A stretch of 64,000 nucleotides of DNA from Cycas panzhihuaensis (taxonomy: Eukaryota; Cycadophyta): positions 96,355,741 through 96,419,740 of the forward strand of contig CM041465.1 in assembly GCA_023213395.1 (NCBI GenBank), given 5' to 3'. A model generated the notes under the pieces. It saw only the letters and a list, made by a program, of their open reading frames with translations. It did not search any database and was not told where the DNA came from. How positions within the stretch are numbered: position 1 is the stretch's first letter; each line of letters begins with the position of its first letter. Below are positions 12,361 to 26,294 of this stretch, piece after piece. The position numbers and the translations under genes are program-made.

Positions 12361-12396
12361 ATAGAGGGGAGGGAGAGGGAGAGGTAGAGGTAGAGG
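12361..12396. repeat. Purine tract of GAGAGG/TAGAGG hexamers
   Basis: A 36-base stretch consists of AGAGGGG, then GAGAGG-type and TAGAGG-type hexamers. It is a simple sequence, with no function visible. Confidence 0.7.
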
Positions 12397-12715
12397 AATG
12401 GAGTAATAACTCTTTATCCCCTCCCATAGAACCCACCATAAATTTTAATAGAAAAAAGTTAAAAAAGTGCAATAAATATCAGATGATTAGCCATCCACAA
12501 TTTAGTAATAGGGCATCACATCCCTTTTTTTTTCTAAAGTAGGATGTGATACTCCATTATGAGTTAAAACAATATGTTATGCCTCATTATCATTTTAAAA
12601 TAGGATATAATGCCTAACCATTAAATAATTCATAACAAGATATGATGTAGAATTATAATTTTATACAAGTGTGTCATGTTTAGCTCTAAAAAATATAACA
12701 AAGCAAGATTCACAA

Positions 12716-12726
12716 TGGTATTAGAG
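12716..12726 (+). other. Primer-binding-site-like sequence in U
   Basis: TGGTATTAGAG matches 10 of the first 11 bases of the initiator-Met primer site and is preceded by CACAA, as if an LTR ended at 12714. No second copy of the preceding sequence was found in the window, so an LTR cannot be confirmed. Confidence 0.3.
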
Positions 12727-13199
12727 AAAAGTTAACAAATTAAAAAAAAAAATTGTAAAAGAAGAGAGTAATGAAATCTATCAACCAAAAGGAAAAAAGA
12801 TCCTAGATGTGCTTTAAAGGTGTTGGAAGCCCATTTCTTGATAAATAAGACTTAGATGGATGATTTTATTATGCCATTGATAGGTATTTGTCTTTATTGA
12901 CCAAGTTACTCATACACCTATCACTAAAACAACAAGAAAATGCTAGTACTATGTATATAAAAGCTTGAAACTAAATTAAAATTAAAGTAAAAGTGACATA
13001 TGTATGCTTAGCTTACCTACAATGATGGATGTTAGAATCCTGATTTTTAGGAAATATTTGGCCCTTTCACACTAAAACCATTTTACATCAATGTCACAAG
13101 AAGGTGAATGTTGATAATAATGCCTAATAAGTTATATGTTTATTTAGTGAAATGGTTAGGAAGGGCTTAGAAACCATACCCCTTTTGAGAAGCTCAATA

Positions 13200-13430
13200 A
13201 TGGAATATTATTATAGTTTAACTTCCTTAATGAAATCTTAGAAAATATTGCCCTTAATTTAATCTCATTGGTAGGAATACTAGAGATGTGGTTGATATAG
13301 TTTAGTCTCATTATAGAAATCTCAAAGAATATCACCCTTAGTTTATCCTTATTGGTGAGAATATCAGAGAATATTACCCTTAGTTTAACCTCATTAGTAA
13401 GAATATCAAAAGATAGTTTAAGCTCATTTT
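13200..13430. repeat. Degenerate tandem repeats of roughly 40-50 bp in U
   Basis: Phrases of the form CTTAGTTTAACCTCATTAGTAA, then GAATATCA and GAGAATATTACC, recur about four to five times with substitutions. A related phrase (GTTTAAACTCATTATGG) recurs at 13720-13760, at the H insertion point, and again at 28240-28400 beyond H. Confidence 0.6.
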
Positions 13431-13758
13431 GGAGTAATGTTGCATAGAGGGAGACAATCTTAAAAGCCTAGTCTCTATAATGCATTTGAAATCCATAGAT
13501 AAAGCTTTATTAACATAGGTGGTCACCATAATTTACCCTCATTAGTGATTATTTTTAAAAGTGTTCTTATGTAAGAGAGGGACTACCTTAGAAGTTAGGT
13601 CTCTACAATGGGCTCAAAAGCCCTAAATGATCATAAGAATAAGATGGTCGCTAGAACTTAACCTTTTTAATGATAAGATCTTAGAGGTGGCGGTAGTTTA
13701 GGCTCAGCCTAAAGCATTAATAGTTTAAACTCATTATGGGGCATGAATAGTTTAAACT

Positions 13759-14069
13759 TATTACTGTGGTAGTTTACCCAACTAAAGTTAAACGCGTGGT
13801 ATGAATAATATAGAAAATATTATGGATATTGAGGCTAATATATGTCAATGTATTATTAACGAATATACACTTTGAGGATCTATATAAAGAAATCTAGAGT
13901 CCATTGTATATATATCATTATTCTATATTAATATAATATATTAATCTTTTAGTGGTGTGTTTTTACTGAAAGGTTTTCCATGTAAATTTATTGTATTGTA
14001 TGCTTGTTATCTTATATACTTATTATATATAAATAATCTATTTTATCTATTTCATTCTTATGTCTAATA
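13759..14069 (+). repeat. H 5' LTR
   Basis: Matches 26295-26606. The first dinucleotide is TA (decayed TG) and the last is TA (decayed CA). Shared phrases include GAGGATCTATATAAAGA and TTCATTCTT. The shared TATAAA-like phrase is the only promoter-like signal visible. Confidence 0.88.
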
Positions 14070-14081
14070 TGGTATTAAAGC
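14070..14081 (+). other. H primer binding site
   Basis: TGGTATTAAAGC directly abuts the 5' LTR. It differs from the initiator-Met site TGGTATCAGAGC by two transitions. Confidence 0.85.
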
Positions 14082-15569
<1,488 letters not shown>

Positions 15570-16400
15570 TTTTCATAATAGAAAAGTTGGTTCCCCATGT
15601 TATTTTTAGCGGAAACAACTTTAGTGAATAGAAGGTAAACATGGAATTGGTTCTTATGGTGAATCAACTTTGGTGTATTACTAAATATGCACTACTAGTT
15701 ATTCCTTTAGATGAGAAAGAATGCATTTATGTAGAGGAGTAATGGTTTACAATTATGGGATTACTCAAGTTGTCTTTGGCTCCAAACTAGAGAGCTTTGG
15801 TCCACAACCCAGAAATATCTCATGAGATCTGGACAAAGTTGTATGAAACATTTGAGAAAGATAAGATAAATCATTATGTTAACTTGATGATGGAGTTGTT
15901 AAATTTGGAAATAAAGGATGAGAGTAATATAAGTATGTACCTAAATAAGACCACTAATTTAAGGAACAAGTTAGAAGAATTGAAGCTAAATTCAATAGAT
16001 GATGCACTACTCTTTGTGATCATTATGTTGAAATTATTAGTTATATTTGGAACCTTCCATACTATCTATATAAGAGATAAAGTTATAGATGGTGAATCAT
16101 TTAAGTCCTTAAATAACCTCATCCTAGTCAAGGATACCAAGCTAAAGCACCATAGAATGCTTAGTAATTTATAATTAAATTAGGCCTTAGTTATAATAAC
16201 ACAAAGCAAGGATGTTGCTCAAGAAGATAAGTCCACACAAAAAATAGGAGAGACATCTCCGGAGAAAAAGAAGTTTACTAGTAAATATAACTATTGTAAG
16301 AAGGAGGGTCACAAAGAAAAGAATTGTTGGTTTAAAAAATGAGACAAGCATAAGGCTAGACAAGATAACAAGGGAAAGACTGTGGCAACATATTATATTA
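15570..16400 (+). pseudogene. H gag (Copia type) with zinc knuckle, broken
   Basis: The start region carries FSGNNFSE then KVNMELVLMVNQLW, the conserved opening of Copia gag. A 125-codon open part (15797-16174) contains HEIWTKLYETFEKDK and YLNKTTNLRNKLEELK. The nucleocapsid knuckle near 16292-16330 reads YNYCKKEGHKEKNCW: the second Cys, His and last Cys are present, but the first Cys is Tyr (TGT to TAT). The gag core would package element RNA. The copy has stops in the N-terminal and knuckle-adjacent parts. Confidence 0.85.
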
Positions 16401-17555
16401 AAATGTCAATGTTGTCAACTGATTCAAATCAGAGAGACTATTAGATCGTTGATTCCAGAGTGTAAAAGTGCATTACCTATAAGAAGTAGAATTTTGATAC
16501 CTTAGATGCTAATTTGAGTAATGCTAATATCATTCTTGGAGATGCTCATGTATTGCCTATAGAAGGTGTTATCTTTATTTCACTTACAAGTAATAAATTC
16601 AATAGGATTTATTATGTTTCTAAGATAAAGACCAACCTTCTTTCTACCTAAGAAATCTATAAACAAGGTATGAAATTTGAGCTTTATAAAAATACATGTA
16701 TAATTAAGGATCCTAAAAAGAACTTCTCTATCATTACTACTGCAAATTTTCAAGATAACCTTTAAGCATTTAAGAATTTGAGCCAAAAGGGATCCTATGC
16801 TTTTATTATTAGTGTTGATAATTTGAGTAAGTTATGGCATGAGTGGCTTTAACATTTTAACTATAGGAGCATTAGCCTTATGAATAGGTTGAAGATGGTG
16901 GTAGGTCTACCATAGGTTCCATGTTCAAAAGGCATTTATGAAGGATATATGTATGGAAAGCACCATTGCTATTCTTTTATTAAGGATTATACCTGGAGAG
17001 GTAAGGAGAAGTTAGAACTCTTGTATACCAATTTAATGGGGCCACTATTAAATCAGTATATATCAGGTGTTCATTTTACTCTTATGTTTATAGGTGATTA
17101 TACTAAGAAAGCTTGGGTCTTCTTCCTAAAAATTAAGTTTGAAGTATTTGATTACTTTCATAGTGGAAAGTTCAATTTGAGAATAAGAGTGATAAAAAAG
17201 TAAAATTTTGAGAAGTCACAATGGAAAAGAGTATGATAATAATGCCTTTAATCAGTTCTATCTAAATTATGGTATAAAATAGGAATAAACCATCCTATAT
17301 AGCCCACAACAAAATGTTGTTGCAAAAAGAAAGAATCATACCATGATGGAGATGGTAAGGCATATGGTACATGCAAAGAACCTACTACCAATGTTCTGGG
17401 CAAAAACAATTGTGACAATTATTTATATTCTTAATAGGGTACCAATAAAAGTTATTCATGGCATTACTTCTAAGTAGAATTGAACCAGTTAGAAACTTGT
17501 TATTAATTATTTTAGAGTATTTGACTGCATTATATATTCATACATCCCAAATATA
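16401..17555 (+). pseudogene. H protease and integrase (N-terminal part), cut by element I
   Basis: Near 16444 the protease active site reads IVDSRV (family: Asp-Ser-Gly), so Gly is lost. The pre-integrase domain follows (LWHEWL at about 16832; family HE-R-LGH). Then comes KGIYEGYMYGKHHCYSF, a decayed zinc site with two Cys changed to Tyr. Integrase core text is at 16949-17203 (YTNLMGPLL, then FIGDYTKKAWVFFLK), giving Asn at the first catalytic Asp and keeping the Asp of GDYT. After this only scraps remain to the I insertion at 17559. Confidence 0.82.
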
Positions 17556-17558
17556 TAT

Positions 17559-17858
17559 TGAAAGAAGAGATCTACATTTGGGATTGCACATAATGGCAAT
17601 GGAGAATGAAAAAGAGATGAAGCAAGATATAAGAGCAACCTTGGAGGTGAGAATGAATAATGGCTCCCTCCTTGAGATTTTATCTTTCATTATTGAGGGT
17701 GAGCATTAGCGTTAGGATTTTTCCACCTAATGACATGAACCTGAAATTACATCTAAATACACATAAAGTGCATTTCACTAAGAGACTAATGCTAACAATA
17801 TATTCTAAGGTCACATAATTAATCTACACAAATGACCTTGATGCATTAGCCTCTTTTA
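17559..17858 (-). repeat. I 3' LTR
   Basis: 300 bases; the family length is 312. The bases at 17559-17610 are divergent or partly deleted relative to the other LTRs. The tract TTAAGGGGAGGAT on the minus strand (17859-17871) is its polypurine tract. Confidence 0.88.
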
Positions 17859-17871
17859 ATCCTCCCCTTAA

Positions 17872-18344
17872 TGGTGGAAGGTCATTTTTGAGAAAATCTA
17901 TTCTATGAGGTCTTCATTTGAACCTCATTATTACATTGAAATTCTAAATGACACATTTGTAGGAAAACCCTCATGGGGAATAAAAACCTACGAACTTTCT
18001 AAGATCTATAGCCCCTTTTATAAATCAAAATGGCTAAGGTGGCTCTTTGATATAGCCTGATAGCCAAGCAACTTAAATGTACAGCTTAATCTGCTAAGTC
18101 TCCATACATTGTTTGGTCAACCCCTATGCCCTTTTGGGTTTTCATAGGTTTCAATTTTCCAAAACTAGTACAACCCTTATCCTTCCATGCCCACATGGGG
18201 TTTTCACAAATAGGATAGAGCAGAGACTTACTCTTATTCTTTCGTGCCCACAAGGGGTTTTCATAAAGAGAATAAAGTATGATGATCCTGTTGCCATCTT
18301 CTTTGATTAGTCAAAGATGGAGGCCCTAAGGTTGAGCTACCTTT
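17872..18344 (-). other. I 3' untranslated region
   Basis: The stretch between RNase H and the polypurine tract has no coding motif. It is conserved with 53090-53570 (N) and 57830-58300 (O). It carries a repeated phrase CCCACA(T/A)GGGGTTTTCA, seen twice here (about 18190 and 18250) and also in K (29270, 29330), N and O. The repeat is therefore a family feature. Confidence 0.65.
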
Positions 18345-19975
18345 AGAATTATTCAAACTTCACCTTTGATAGTAGTTTGGTGAAGAGGTTGACCACTTGA
18401 TCTATTGCAGGGCAATATTCCAGTTGAATTGTGCCATCATAAATAAGTTCTCTAATCTTATGGACTTTTGTACTTATGTGTTTAGTATGATCAAGAAATA
18501 TAGGATTTTTTGTAATGCAGATTACTGATTGATTATCCAAATGAAGACTCGTATGACTTATTTGGGTGATATTCAATATTTCTAATAATTTTCTCAGCCA
18601 TATCACCTCCTTACTGGTTTCAAAAGTAACAATGTATTTAGCTTCGATAGTTGAATTTATAACTATCTTCTGTCGTCTAGATCTATATGATGTTAGTGTT
18701 GTTCTAAGAAACGTTACACACTCAGACATAGATCTTCCTACATAGATCTTCCTATATCTTTATCTCCTATAAAGTCTGAGTCTATATATGCAAAAGTTTA
18801 AATTCATTATTAAGTTTATATAATAGACTAAATTCGTTGGTTATCTTTACGTACTTTAACACTCGAACTGCAGTCTGCTAGTGATTCTACTTAGGATTTA
18901 TCATGAATTATGCAAAAATGCTAACAGAGTGTACAATATCTAGTCTTGTATTGGTAGTGTAGATGAGACTACCTACAAGTTTTTTGTAGAGTGTTATGTC
19001 TGCCTCCTTAATATCACCATTAGCTGAGAGTTTGGTATTAGGGTCCATAGGTAATGCCACTGGTCGAGCATCTTTTAACTAAAACTTGGTTAGAAGATTG
19101 TTGATATATTTTCCTTAGGAGAGAAAAAAATTTTCATTCTTTTGTGATACTTTAATTCCTAAGTAATATTTCATCAAACTAAGGTCAAATAATTCGAACA
19201 TTTTTCCAAGGTCCTTTTTCAGCTGGCTTATTGCCTGTTCACTATTACCCATTACTAGCATGTCATCCATAAAGATTATGAGATAAGTGACTTTATCCTT
19301 ATGGTGCTTGATGAACAATGTTTCATTAATATCTTAATAGTCACAAACCTCGTATCCAAGTTGCCTCATTCTTTCAGACAACTTGGCAAACCAAGCATGA
19401 GGGGCTTGTTTAAAACTGTATAAGAACTTTCTGAGCTTGCAAACCTTATGCTCATGACATTTGATCTCATATCCTTCTGGCTAAACCATGTAAATTTCTT
19501 TTTCAAGATCTCCTTTAAGAAACACAGTCTTAATATCGAGCTGGTGGATTTTTCAACCATGTTAAGTAGCCAAAACCATAAGAGTTCTAATTATAGGCCA
19601 CTTAGTTGTAGGTATAAAGAATTTAGTGTAGTCAATGCCTTTCCTTTGCGTGAATCCTTTAGCTACTAACCTCACCTTGTGTTTTTCAAGGGCACCATCT
19701 GATCTATATTTGTTTTTGAACACCCATTTATTTTTAACTACCTTTCTGCTAAGTGGTAGATCGACGAGCTCCCATCTACCATTCTTGATAAGAAATTGGT
19801 ACTCTTCGTTCATAACATTTCTCCAAACTGTATGTTTTAAAGCTTCTTGGTACATTAAGGGCTCTTCATTAAGAGTAAGGTGCAGTTTTATTGGTTCAAG
19901 ATCAATATATAATATTTTATGCATCCTTTGCTTTATGGGCACTTCGAGTACTAGTTCTATCCACTTCATCTAGTC
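18345..19975 (-). pseudogene. I reverse transcriptase and RNase H, broken
   Basis: The RT opens with NEEYQFLIKNGRWELVDLPL (19562-19969) and KNKWVFKNKYRSDG. The catalytic box IIFMDDMLVMGNSEQ (19115-19318) keeps both Asp residues. RNase H (18349-18729) contains STIEAKYIVTFETSKEVIWL and ends with HLDNQSVI, HTKHISTKVHKIRELI and LFTKLLSKVKFE, the usual Copia C-terminus. Three or more frame breaks separate these blocks. An adjoining minus-strand frame at 19366-19560 is the intervening RT with a frameshift. Confidence 0.9.
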
Positions 19976-20329
19976 GTATGTCCTTATTAAGCTGGCAGGC
20001 TTCATAAGATCCTTGAGCTAGGAATGAGGTCCTCATTTCCTCAACTTCTTGGTTCTCATATTATTCATTAAAATGATCATTTTGTGAGGAGGATGTTGAT
20101 GTGCCTAAGGAAGATGGTCCTTATACCACTATTTTACCTTTGTCAACTAAAGGTAGAGAGGATAGTTCTTTTATAGTGGCATTTCCTTTGTCAACTCTAT
20201 TATCTTTAAAAGATGGTACTAGATGTGCATTCATTAGTTTAGAGTCATAACTTATATCCTCTAAGGCTCTATTGTCAACTTCTAATATTTGGGGTAATTT
20301 ATATTTGTTCCCCCCCCCCCTCCCCAAAT

Positions 20330-21545
20330 TTTATAATCTGAATATCATACTTGATAACATTATTCTAAGCAACAAATCCTCTGTCTCCACAAAAATGACA
20401 TCTTTAGTAACGATGATTTTTCATTATGAAGGTATAAAGACCTTATACCTTTTTTTATCCATAGGGTATCCAATAAAGATTCCTTTAAGTGCCCTTAGCT
20501 GTAGTTTATTTTAATCTACATCCAAAATGTGGGCATAGCATATAAAGCCAAATATTTTCAAGTAGTGAATAATGGAGACTTGTCCTTACCATTTTTCATT
20601 AGGTGATTGTCCTTCCTTTGACGGGCTAACATCATTGATATAATAAACAATTGTCCAGATAGCTTTGGCCCATAAGTAGGCAAGTACATTTTTGTATACC
20701 AACATAGCATGAGTCATGTTCATGATTATCCTATTCATGTGCTTGACAACTCCATTTTCTTATGGTGTACTTGCTACTATTATTTAATGCTTGATGCCAT
20801 TGTCTTAAAGGTAGATTTCAAACTTATTTGAGGTATATTCGTTGCCATTATTAGTTGGAAGATATTTGAGTTGATTACCTAACTCCTTTTCAGTGCGAAC
20901 TTTGAATTCTTTGAATACATGGAAGGCTTCATCTTTCTTGTATAAAAAAACTACCCATACTTTTATAGTAAAATCATCAATGAAAGAGATGTAATATAAC
21001 TTACCCTTTAGTGAAGGAATAGGCATTGGTCTGCACAGAGCAGAGTATACCAATTGTAATAGATGGCTTGATTTCCACTAACTTTTGGGAAAGTGTTGTC
21101 GATGAGATTTGGCAATGATACAAGCTTTACATTTAAAGGGCTTAGAGGAGAACTTTAGAAGATTTAGAAGAGTGTTAGAAAGATGTGAATATGGCCCATG
21201 TGAGTATGCCAAAGAGCTTATGGTGACAATGTTGGATGAGTCAAGATGGAATTAAATGTAAATTCTTCATTGGCATAAGGGCTTTAGGCACAATAGGCTT
21301 CAAAAATTGGAGATCCATTCAGTAGAAAGAGTCTGCTAGAGAGATATCCAGTCAAGACCACTTGATTAGTTATAGGGTGAATGACCTGGAGAGTCTGGTC
21401 ATTTGTGATTACACTCAGATTAAATCCATAAGAGACAAGTGTGGGTTAGGTTTTGTTTGAGATTAGGTATGTATAAGGCATCAAGCAATGTAAAATCTTT
21501 TAAACCTAAGAGTTTCAAGCGAATGTTACTAATTCCTTCAATAAA
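20330..21545 (-). pseudogene. I integrase, broken
   Basis: Core text at 20805-21053 contains PIPSLKGKLYYISFIDDFTI and then LPTNNGNEYTSNKFEIYL, so the second catalytic Asp is Asn. The catalytic Glu codon (20742-20744, minus strand) is AAG Lys in the family's NG-x-x-E-R motif. Nearer to RT, at 20121-20327, is the Ser/Asp-rich linker that in N and O precedes RT, with an 11-C run at 20310-20320. Confidence 0.85.
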
Positions 21546-22854
21546 TTATTGTGATTTATCAGCCATGTGAATAACACGTTGAATATTTGAGTTAAATATT
21601 TGATATAGACTATGATTGTATGGCATATGTTGAGTTGCTCCTATATCCATGATCCATTGTCCATGGATTGAAGCCATACTATTTGCAATTCCAATAGGGC
21701 TTGGTATTGGTAAAGGGAATTCACAAGTGATATATCCACATAAAGCTTCAAAGTATCTCTTTAGTTGGTCAATGTCATTTGATGTTGAAGATCCCTCAAT
21801 TCTTTGAAAGTATACTTGTACAAAACCTGCACCACTAAAGGATTCTCCACAAGTTTCTTCAACATTATGAGCTCCATGTTTTGGTTGGAACTTGGCCAAC
21901 TTATAAGTGGTAGTTCTGTAATCTTTTGCTAAGTGTCCTTTATGGTTACATCAATCACATATAATAGTTTGATTACTAGTCCCTGAAGAGGTACTAGTTT
22001 GGCTTAACTATCTTCCTCTTTGTTAAGGTGTCCCTTAGCCTTAAGATTATTGAGGTTATGACTAAGGGTTTGGTCGACCTTGTGGATGATTTCCCATGTT
22101 TCTTCCTCTTCCTCTTGCTTGGTTATTTCCTCTACCACGAGAGGGACCTTAATTTTTTATATAGAACACTTTTTCTTTCACCTCAAAGGTTGCATCTGGA
22201 AGAGAGTCAGAGGCTACAAAGTTGGTATCAAAGGTCTTGTCAAATTCTATGACCTTCTCGACAAGCGCTTTGAAGTTAAGTATTTTTAATGTTCCATTGA
22301 TTGAAGACTTCCAAACAAGTTTTTATAATCAGAGACATATAGACATGATTGGATCAAGAATGCCCAAGTGATACATTAGGTCTTAAATCTTTATGAATTG
22401 CCTATTTTATTGGTCAAAGGAGATTTATTATCTCACGATGTCATCCCTTCTGTATTTTTTATTTATTCATTTTTAAAACAAGATGAATAAATTCTAAATC
22501 TAACTTGGTATTAAAGTTCTTCTTGAGAACATCAAGAATCTTCCAGGTTGTACCATATTGCTCTTCATTAATTAAGTTGTGCAAGGAGTGATCAGTAACC
22601 AATAGAATTCCTATATGAATCTTTTCATCATCTATCTCCCATTGTAGTTTGGTTGTAATATTTGTAGGAGATGTTAGGGTGAATCCACCAGAAGTAGGTG
22701 TTGTAGCTGTTGCAAGTATGATGGGTGTAGTCTACAAGTGGGCTCTCTAAAGGCCTCCATGCTTTGTAACATTTTTAACTCTAGTGTACTATAAATCCTA
22801 ATTTTCTTTGCCTTTTAATATGCAGTTGACATTATACTTGAATTGAGATGACAT
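21546..22854 (-). pseudogene. I gag and protease, broken
   Basis: The start codon at 22852-22854 is chosen because the same ATG-TCA-TCT-CAA opening is found in N (48577) and O (45905). The protease reads WIMDIGATQHMPYNHSLY (21546-21899): Asp and Gly are kept and Thr is Ile. The zinc knuckle near 21920-21960 has CNHKGHLAKDY, the last Cys being Tyr. Internal stops include a TAG for Trp a few codons after the start, as in N. Confidence 0.82.
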
Positions 22855-24791
22855 AGTGATGATGATGAAGTAGAAGAGATGATAGAAGTATATGCCATTG
22901 ACACATATGGCTAGTACACCTGGCGCAACAGGGATGTAGAAATGAATACTATGATGAAAAGCAAGCAATGCTTAAGTATTTTTTAATAACTATGAAAAAT
23001 GAGTATAAGTAATTATGTAAGAATGAGGCCTAATATAGAGCTAGCAAAGAGTGGTGATGTGTCATGCCACTAACCTCTAACTTATATCTAAATATAGGTG
23101 AGGTTTTGATGCTTAAGGCTTCTAGTATATGATTAAGGCCTTCACTTATGATACTCGCACATGTGCTTGGTGATGAAATCCAAGTCATAATAGAGCTCAG
23201 GTACTCCTAATCCTTACCTAGTTCACTAGTGAGCAGCTATATACCTCCTCTGAAGAGTCAAATGGTACGTGCATAACGCATGGCTATGATAGATATTGGA
23301 CCAAGTTAATTTTAGTCTTGTATTAAGGTTTTCAGTTTTCTTGGGTGGTTATCAGGATTATCCCTGACTAGAGACTGTAAGTATGGTTAACTTATCTCTC
23401 CACCATTATTCTAATTAAGACCAGACCTAGTATGAAACTCACACCTCCCTTAGGGCCTGGACTTCGGCCAACCGTGGTCTATTTCAACTAAGGCAAGTGT
23501 GTGCACAGGTCAAGAACTGGCAATGTAAATTGTACGGATGAGATTTCTTTTAGGAATAATATAAGTTATTTATGAATAACTAAAAATTGAAATGGAAAGT
23601 TTCTAAATGTACTTGCTTGCTTTTCATGTTTGCTTTATTATTGCTGCTACTTTTGTGATGCTTTATGCTATATCTGCAAATAGAAAAAGCATGCTAAATT
23701 TAGTAAGGGAATCAGATGTTGCTTCTGATCTAAAGTTTCCCTTACTTTAGTATAATGTTTCCAAATATATTTTTAGAAATTTCAATATAAAAGCCACAAT
23801 GGAATAAAAAGTGGATCAACGTTTTGCTAAAATACTAATTTTTCTAAATCTATATACATGTTATTTTGCTCTATTTTGTGATTTTTTTACAAAATTTACA
23901 AATAATGATAAATGGGCATAATTTTTTAAAAATTAAAAATATGAAGGCCTAAATGATGGAATCCAAATTTATGATAGAAAGAAAAAGTGTTTATAATGTT
24001 GTTTTTTATAGAATAGTGAAGTCTGGTTTCTTAAAATGCATAAAACATTTTTACCTAAAAAAAACACAAAAGCAGAATCCTGCCAGATCCATTATCTCAA
24101 AATCTAAACTTCAATATGTCAAAAGTTATGTCTTGCCATGTACATTAACTTTTCCTTCTACACCATCTCTAAAATCAGCAAAAAAATTACCCAAAATGTC
24201 CTTGTAATGTCCTTTGTGGTGTTGACTAGGTAAATTCAGCATCCGTGAGAAAACTGCATAGATCTCACTAACCAATGTATGATATTTGATGAGATTTATC
24301 TTAAAATGATCCTAAGATATAAATCTACTAGATCCCTTAAAAAATTTTTAGATTTTTAGCTTATGATTAAAGGATTTTATTGGGAAAAGTTTCTTAAGTC
24401 ACTTATCTATAAATTTTACCTTTTTATTTCAATCAAAACTCATTGTCATAGGATAAATCTAAAGTTACTCTAAAAGACAAAAATGGTCCTATAGTCAAGG
24501 CAACCTTGCACACCAAATTTCATCAAAATCTAAGATGAACAAATTTTTCATAAAATTATAGATCTTTAATACTTTTGGGAATGTTCCGGTAACTAAACAG
24601 CTTCAAAAACTTGTATTTTTAACCTTTTAAACTTTGCACACATAGAGAAAGTATCAACATATAAAGTACTATAATTTTAAACTCTAAAAATATTAAAAAT
24701 GATGAGTGCACTCTCAATACTTCATATTGAAAATGAAGGAGAGGCAAAATGACTCCATACATGTGGAATGGAGTAAATAGATCCCCTTCTA
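22855..24791 (-). other. I leader (about 1.9 kb)
   Basis: There is no coding frame. It is colinear and similar to the leaders of O (43980-45904) and N (46595-48576), and more distantly to K's leader at 60501-60740. The best-kept block is around 23290-23560. Confidence 0.75.
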
Positions 24792-24803
24792 GCTCTGATA
24801 CCA
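24792..24803 (-). other. I primer binding site
   Basis: On the minus strand the sequence is TGGTATCAGAGC, a perfect initiator-Met primer site, two bases inside the 5' LTR. Confidence 0.93.
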
Positions 24804-24805
24804 CA

Positions 24806-25116
24806 TGAAGGATGAATGGATCTAGGGAATAAATCACTCACATGTAGACAATGGCAATGAAAAATGAAAAAGAGATGAAACAAGATATGAGAGCAAGTTT
24901 GGAGGTGAGAATGAATAATGACTCCCTCCTTGAGATTTTGATTTTTATTATTGAGGGTGAGCATTAGGGTTAGGATTTTCCCTCCTAATAACATGAACTT
25001 GAAATTACATCTAAATGCACATAAAGTATATTTCACTAAGAGACTAATGATAATAATTTATCCTAAGTTCGCATAATTAATCTACACAAATGACCTTGAT
25101 ACATTAACCTCTTTCA
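24806..25116 (-). repeat. I 5' LTR
   Basis: 311 bases. On the plus strand it starts TGAAGGATG and ends CTCTTTCA, giving proper TG/CA ends. Confidence 0.92.
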
Positions 25117-25121
25117 TGTAT

Positions 25122-26240
25122 CACTTGAAGAAATAACTCTATGGCCTAAAATAAGAACTATATGTTTGGTATACCAATATAGATACCATATTAAAAGAGG
25201 GTGGTTTTGTGATAATTTAATTAGATCTAAGCCTATATATTTGAAGGAATGGATCTACAATAGTTGTCATTGTGCTGTATATGGATGACCTTATTATTAC
25301 AGGCACTATAAAGTTTTATTATAACTATAAAGTCCTATTTAGGATACACTTTCGATATGACATATCTTAGACCACTTCATTACTTCTTAGGCATTAAGGT
25401 CAAGCAAATTGATGATTAAATCATGATGTCACAATCAAGGTATACAAAGAACTTGCTTGAGAGATTCAGTATGAAGGATTACAAACTAGTGAAGATACTA
25501 TGTGTAAAGAGCATAAAGCTCCTAAAAGATATGAATAAGCTTATTGTAGATAGGACACTATATTAGTAATTAATAGGGAATTTGATTTACTTAACTCATA
25601 TTAGACTAGATATTACTTATGATATTGGATTAGTATCTTGATACATGCAGAATCCATAAGAATCATATTAGGTAGTTACAAAGAGAATTCTAAAGTATGT
25701 TGAGGGAATACTCAATCTTGGTCTTGAATACCTTCGAAGTTGAGAGATAACTTTACATGGGTACATTAATGTAGTTTGGGATGGAGATGTTAAAGATAGG
25801 AAATCAACTATTGGACACATTTTTAGTATTGGTAATAGGTTTGTATCATGGCAGTCTAAAAAGTAAACCAATATTACATTATCTTCTATAAAGTTAGAAT
25901 ACCAAGGACTTAATATAGGTGTGAGGGAAGTAATATGGTTGCAAGGGCTTTCAGAGAATCTTAGAATATCCTCTAACACAAGTATTATACTTATTGATAA
26001 CAAGATTGTTATTCAACTTTTAAAGAATCCAGAATTTCATACATATATGAAGCATATAGAGATCTAATATCATTATATCCATAAGTAGATTAGGTCAAGG
26101 AAATTATAGGTAGAACTTTATCCAAGTGAAGAACAACTTACAAGCATATTCACTAAAGCTCTTACTAAATATCACTTCATAAAGATTCATGCCAGTTTGG
26201 GACTTAGCAAAGTTATCCTTTAGGTGGGATATATCGACAA
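25122..26240 (+). pseudogene. H reverse transcriptase (C-terminal part) and RNase H, broken
   Basis: This resumes H after element I; the 5' half of RT is missing, with sequence from the integrase end to the palm lost. The catalytic box LYMDDLIITG (about 25275-25303) is intact. Then comes LRPLHYFLGIKVKQ-like text near 25365-25405, and near 25640-25760 the ILKYVEGILNLGLEY region. RNase H motifs read SKKTNITLSS in modified form, LEYQGLNIGVREVIWLQGL and LIDNKIVIQLLKNPEFH (Asp kept), ending with IFTKALTKYHFIKI near 26160. Stops are mostly TAG. Some DNA must have been lost around the I insertion. Confidence 0.85.
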
Positions 26241-26294
26241 GGATAAAGGATAGTCTAGCCTTTATGAAGACTTCATAACCCCACATAAAGGATA

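Larger units (their letters stand above)
11641..13758. other. Unassigned interval U (left part), no gene
   Basis: I recognise no coding domain. Contents that can be named: a purine-rich hexamer-like tract at 12361-12396; an imperfect hairpin around 12512-12548 (CATCACATCC paired with GGATGTGAT); a primer-site-like sequence TGGTATTAGAG at 12716-12726 just after a CACA; and short tandem repeats at about 13200-13430. The interval continues beyond element H at 26607. It could be the 5' end of another, non-autonomous LTR element, but I could not match an LTR pair. Confidence 0.4.
17559..25116 (-). mobile_element. I: Ty1/Copia element (K/I/O/N family) inserted in H
   Basis: LTRs at 17559-17858 and 24806-25116 bracket a full Copia interior on the minus strand. 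The flanks TATAT (17554-17558) and TGTAT (25117-25121) fit a target duplication with one G-to-A change. The LTRs differ by about 10% outside a rearranged first 55 bases. It is colinear with N and O on the other strand: a leader of about 1.9 kb, then gag, protease, integrase, RT, RNase H. Confidence 0.93.

Noticed and set aside
12300-12714. LTR ending at 12714 before the primer-like site
   Set aside because: No matching second copy found near 28.4-28.7 kb or 62.1-62.4 kb, so only the primer-like site is reported.
13200-13430. CRISPR-like array
   Set aside because: Repeats are degenerate, abut without unique spacers and lie in plant retroelement DNA.
19448-19973. Forward-strand frames of 73 and 112 codons
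   Set aside because: Antisense shadows of the RT of element I, which is supported by motifs on the minus strand.
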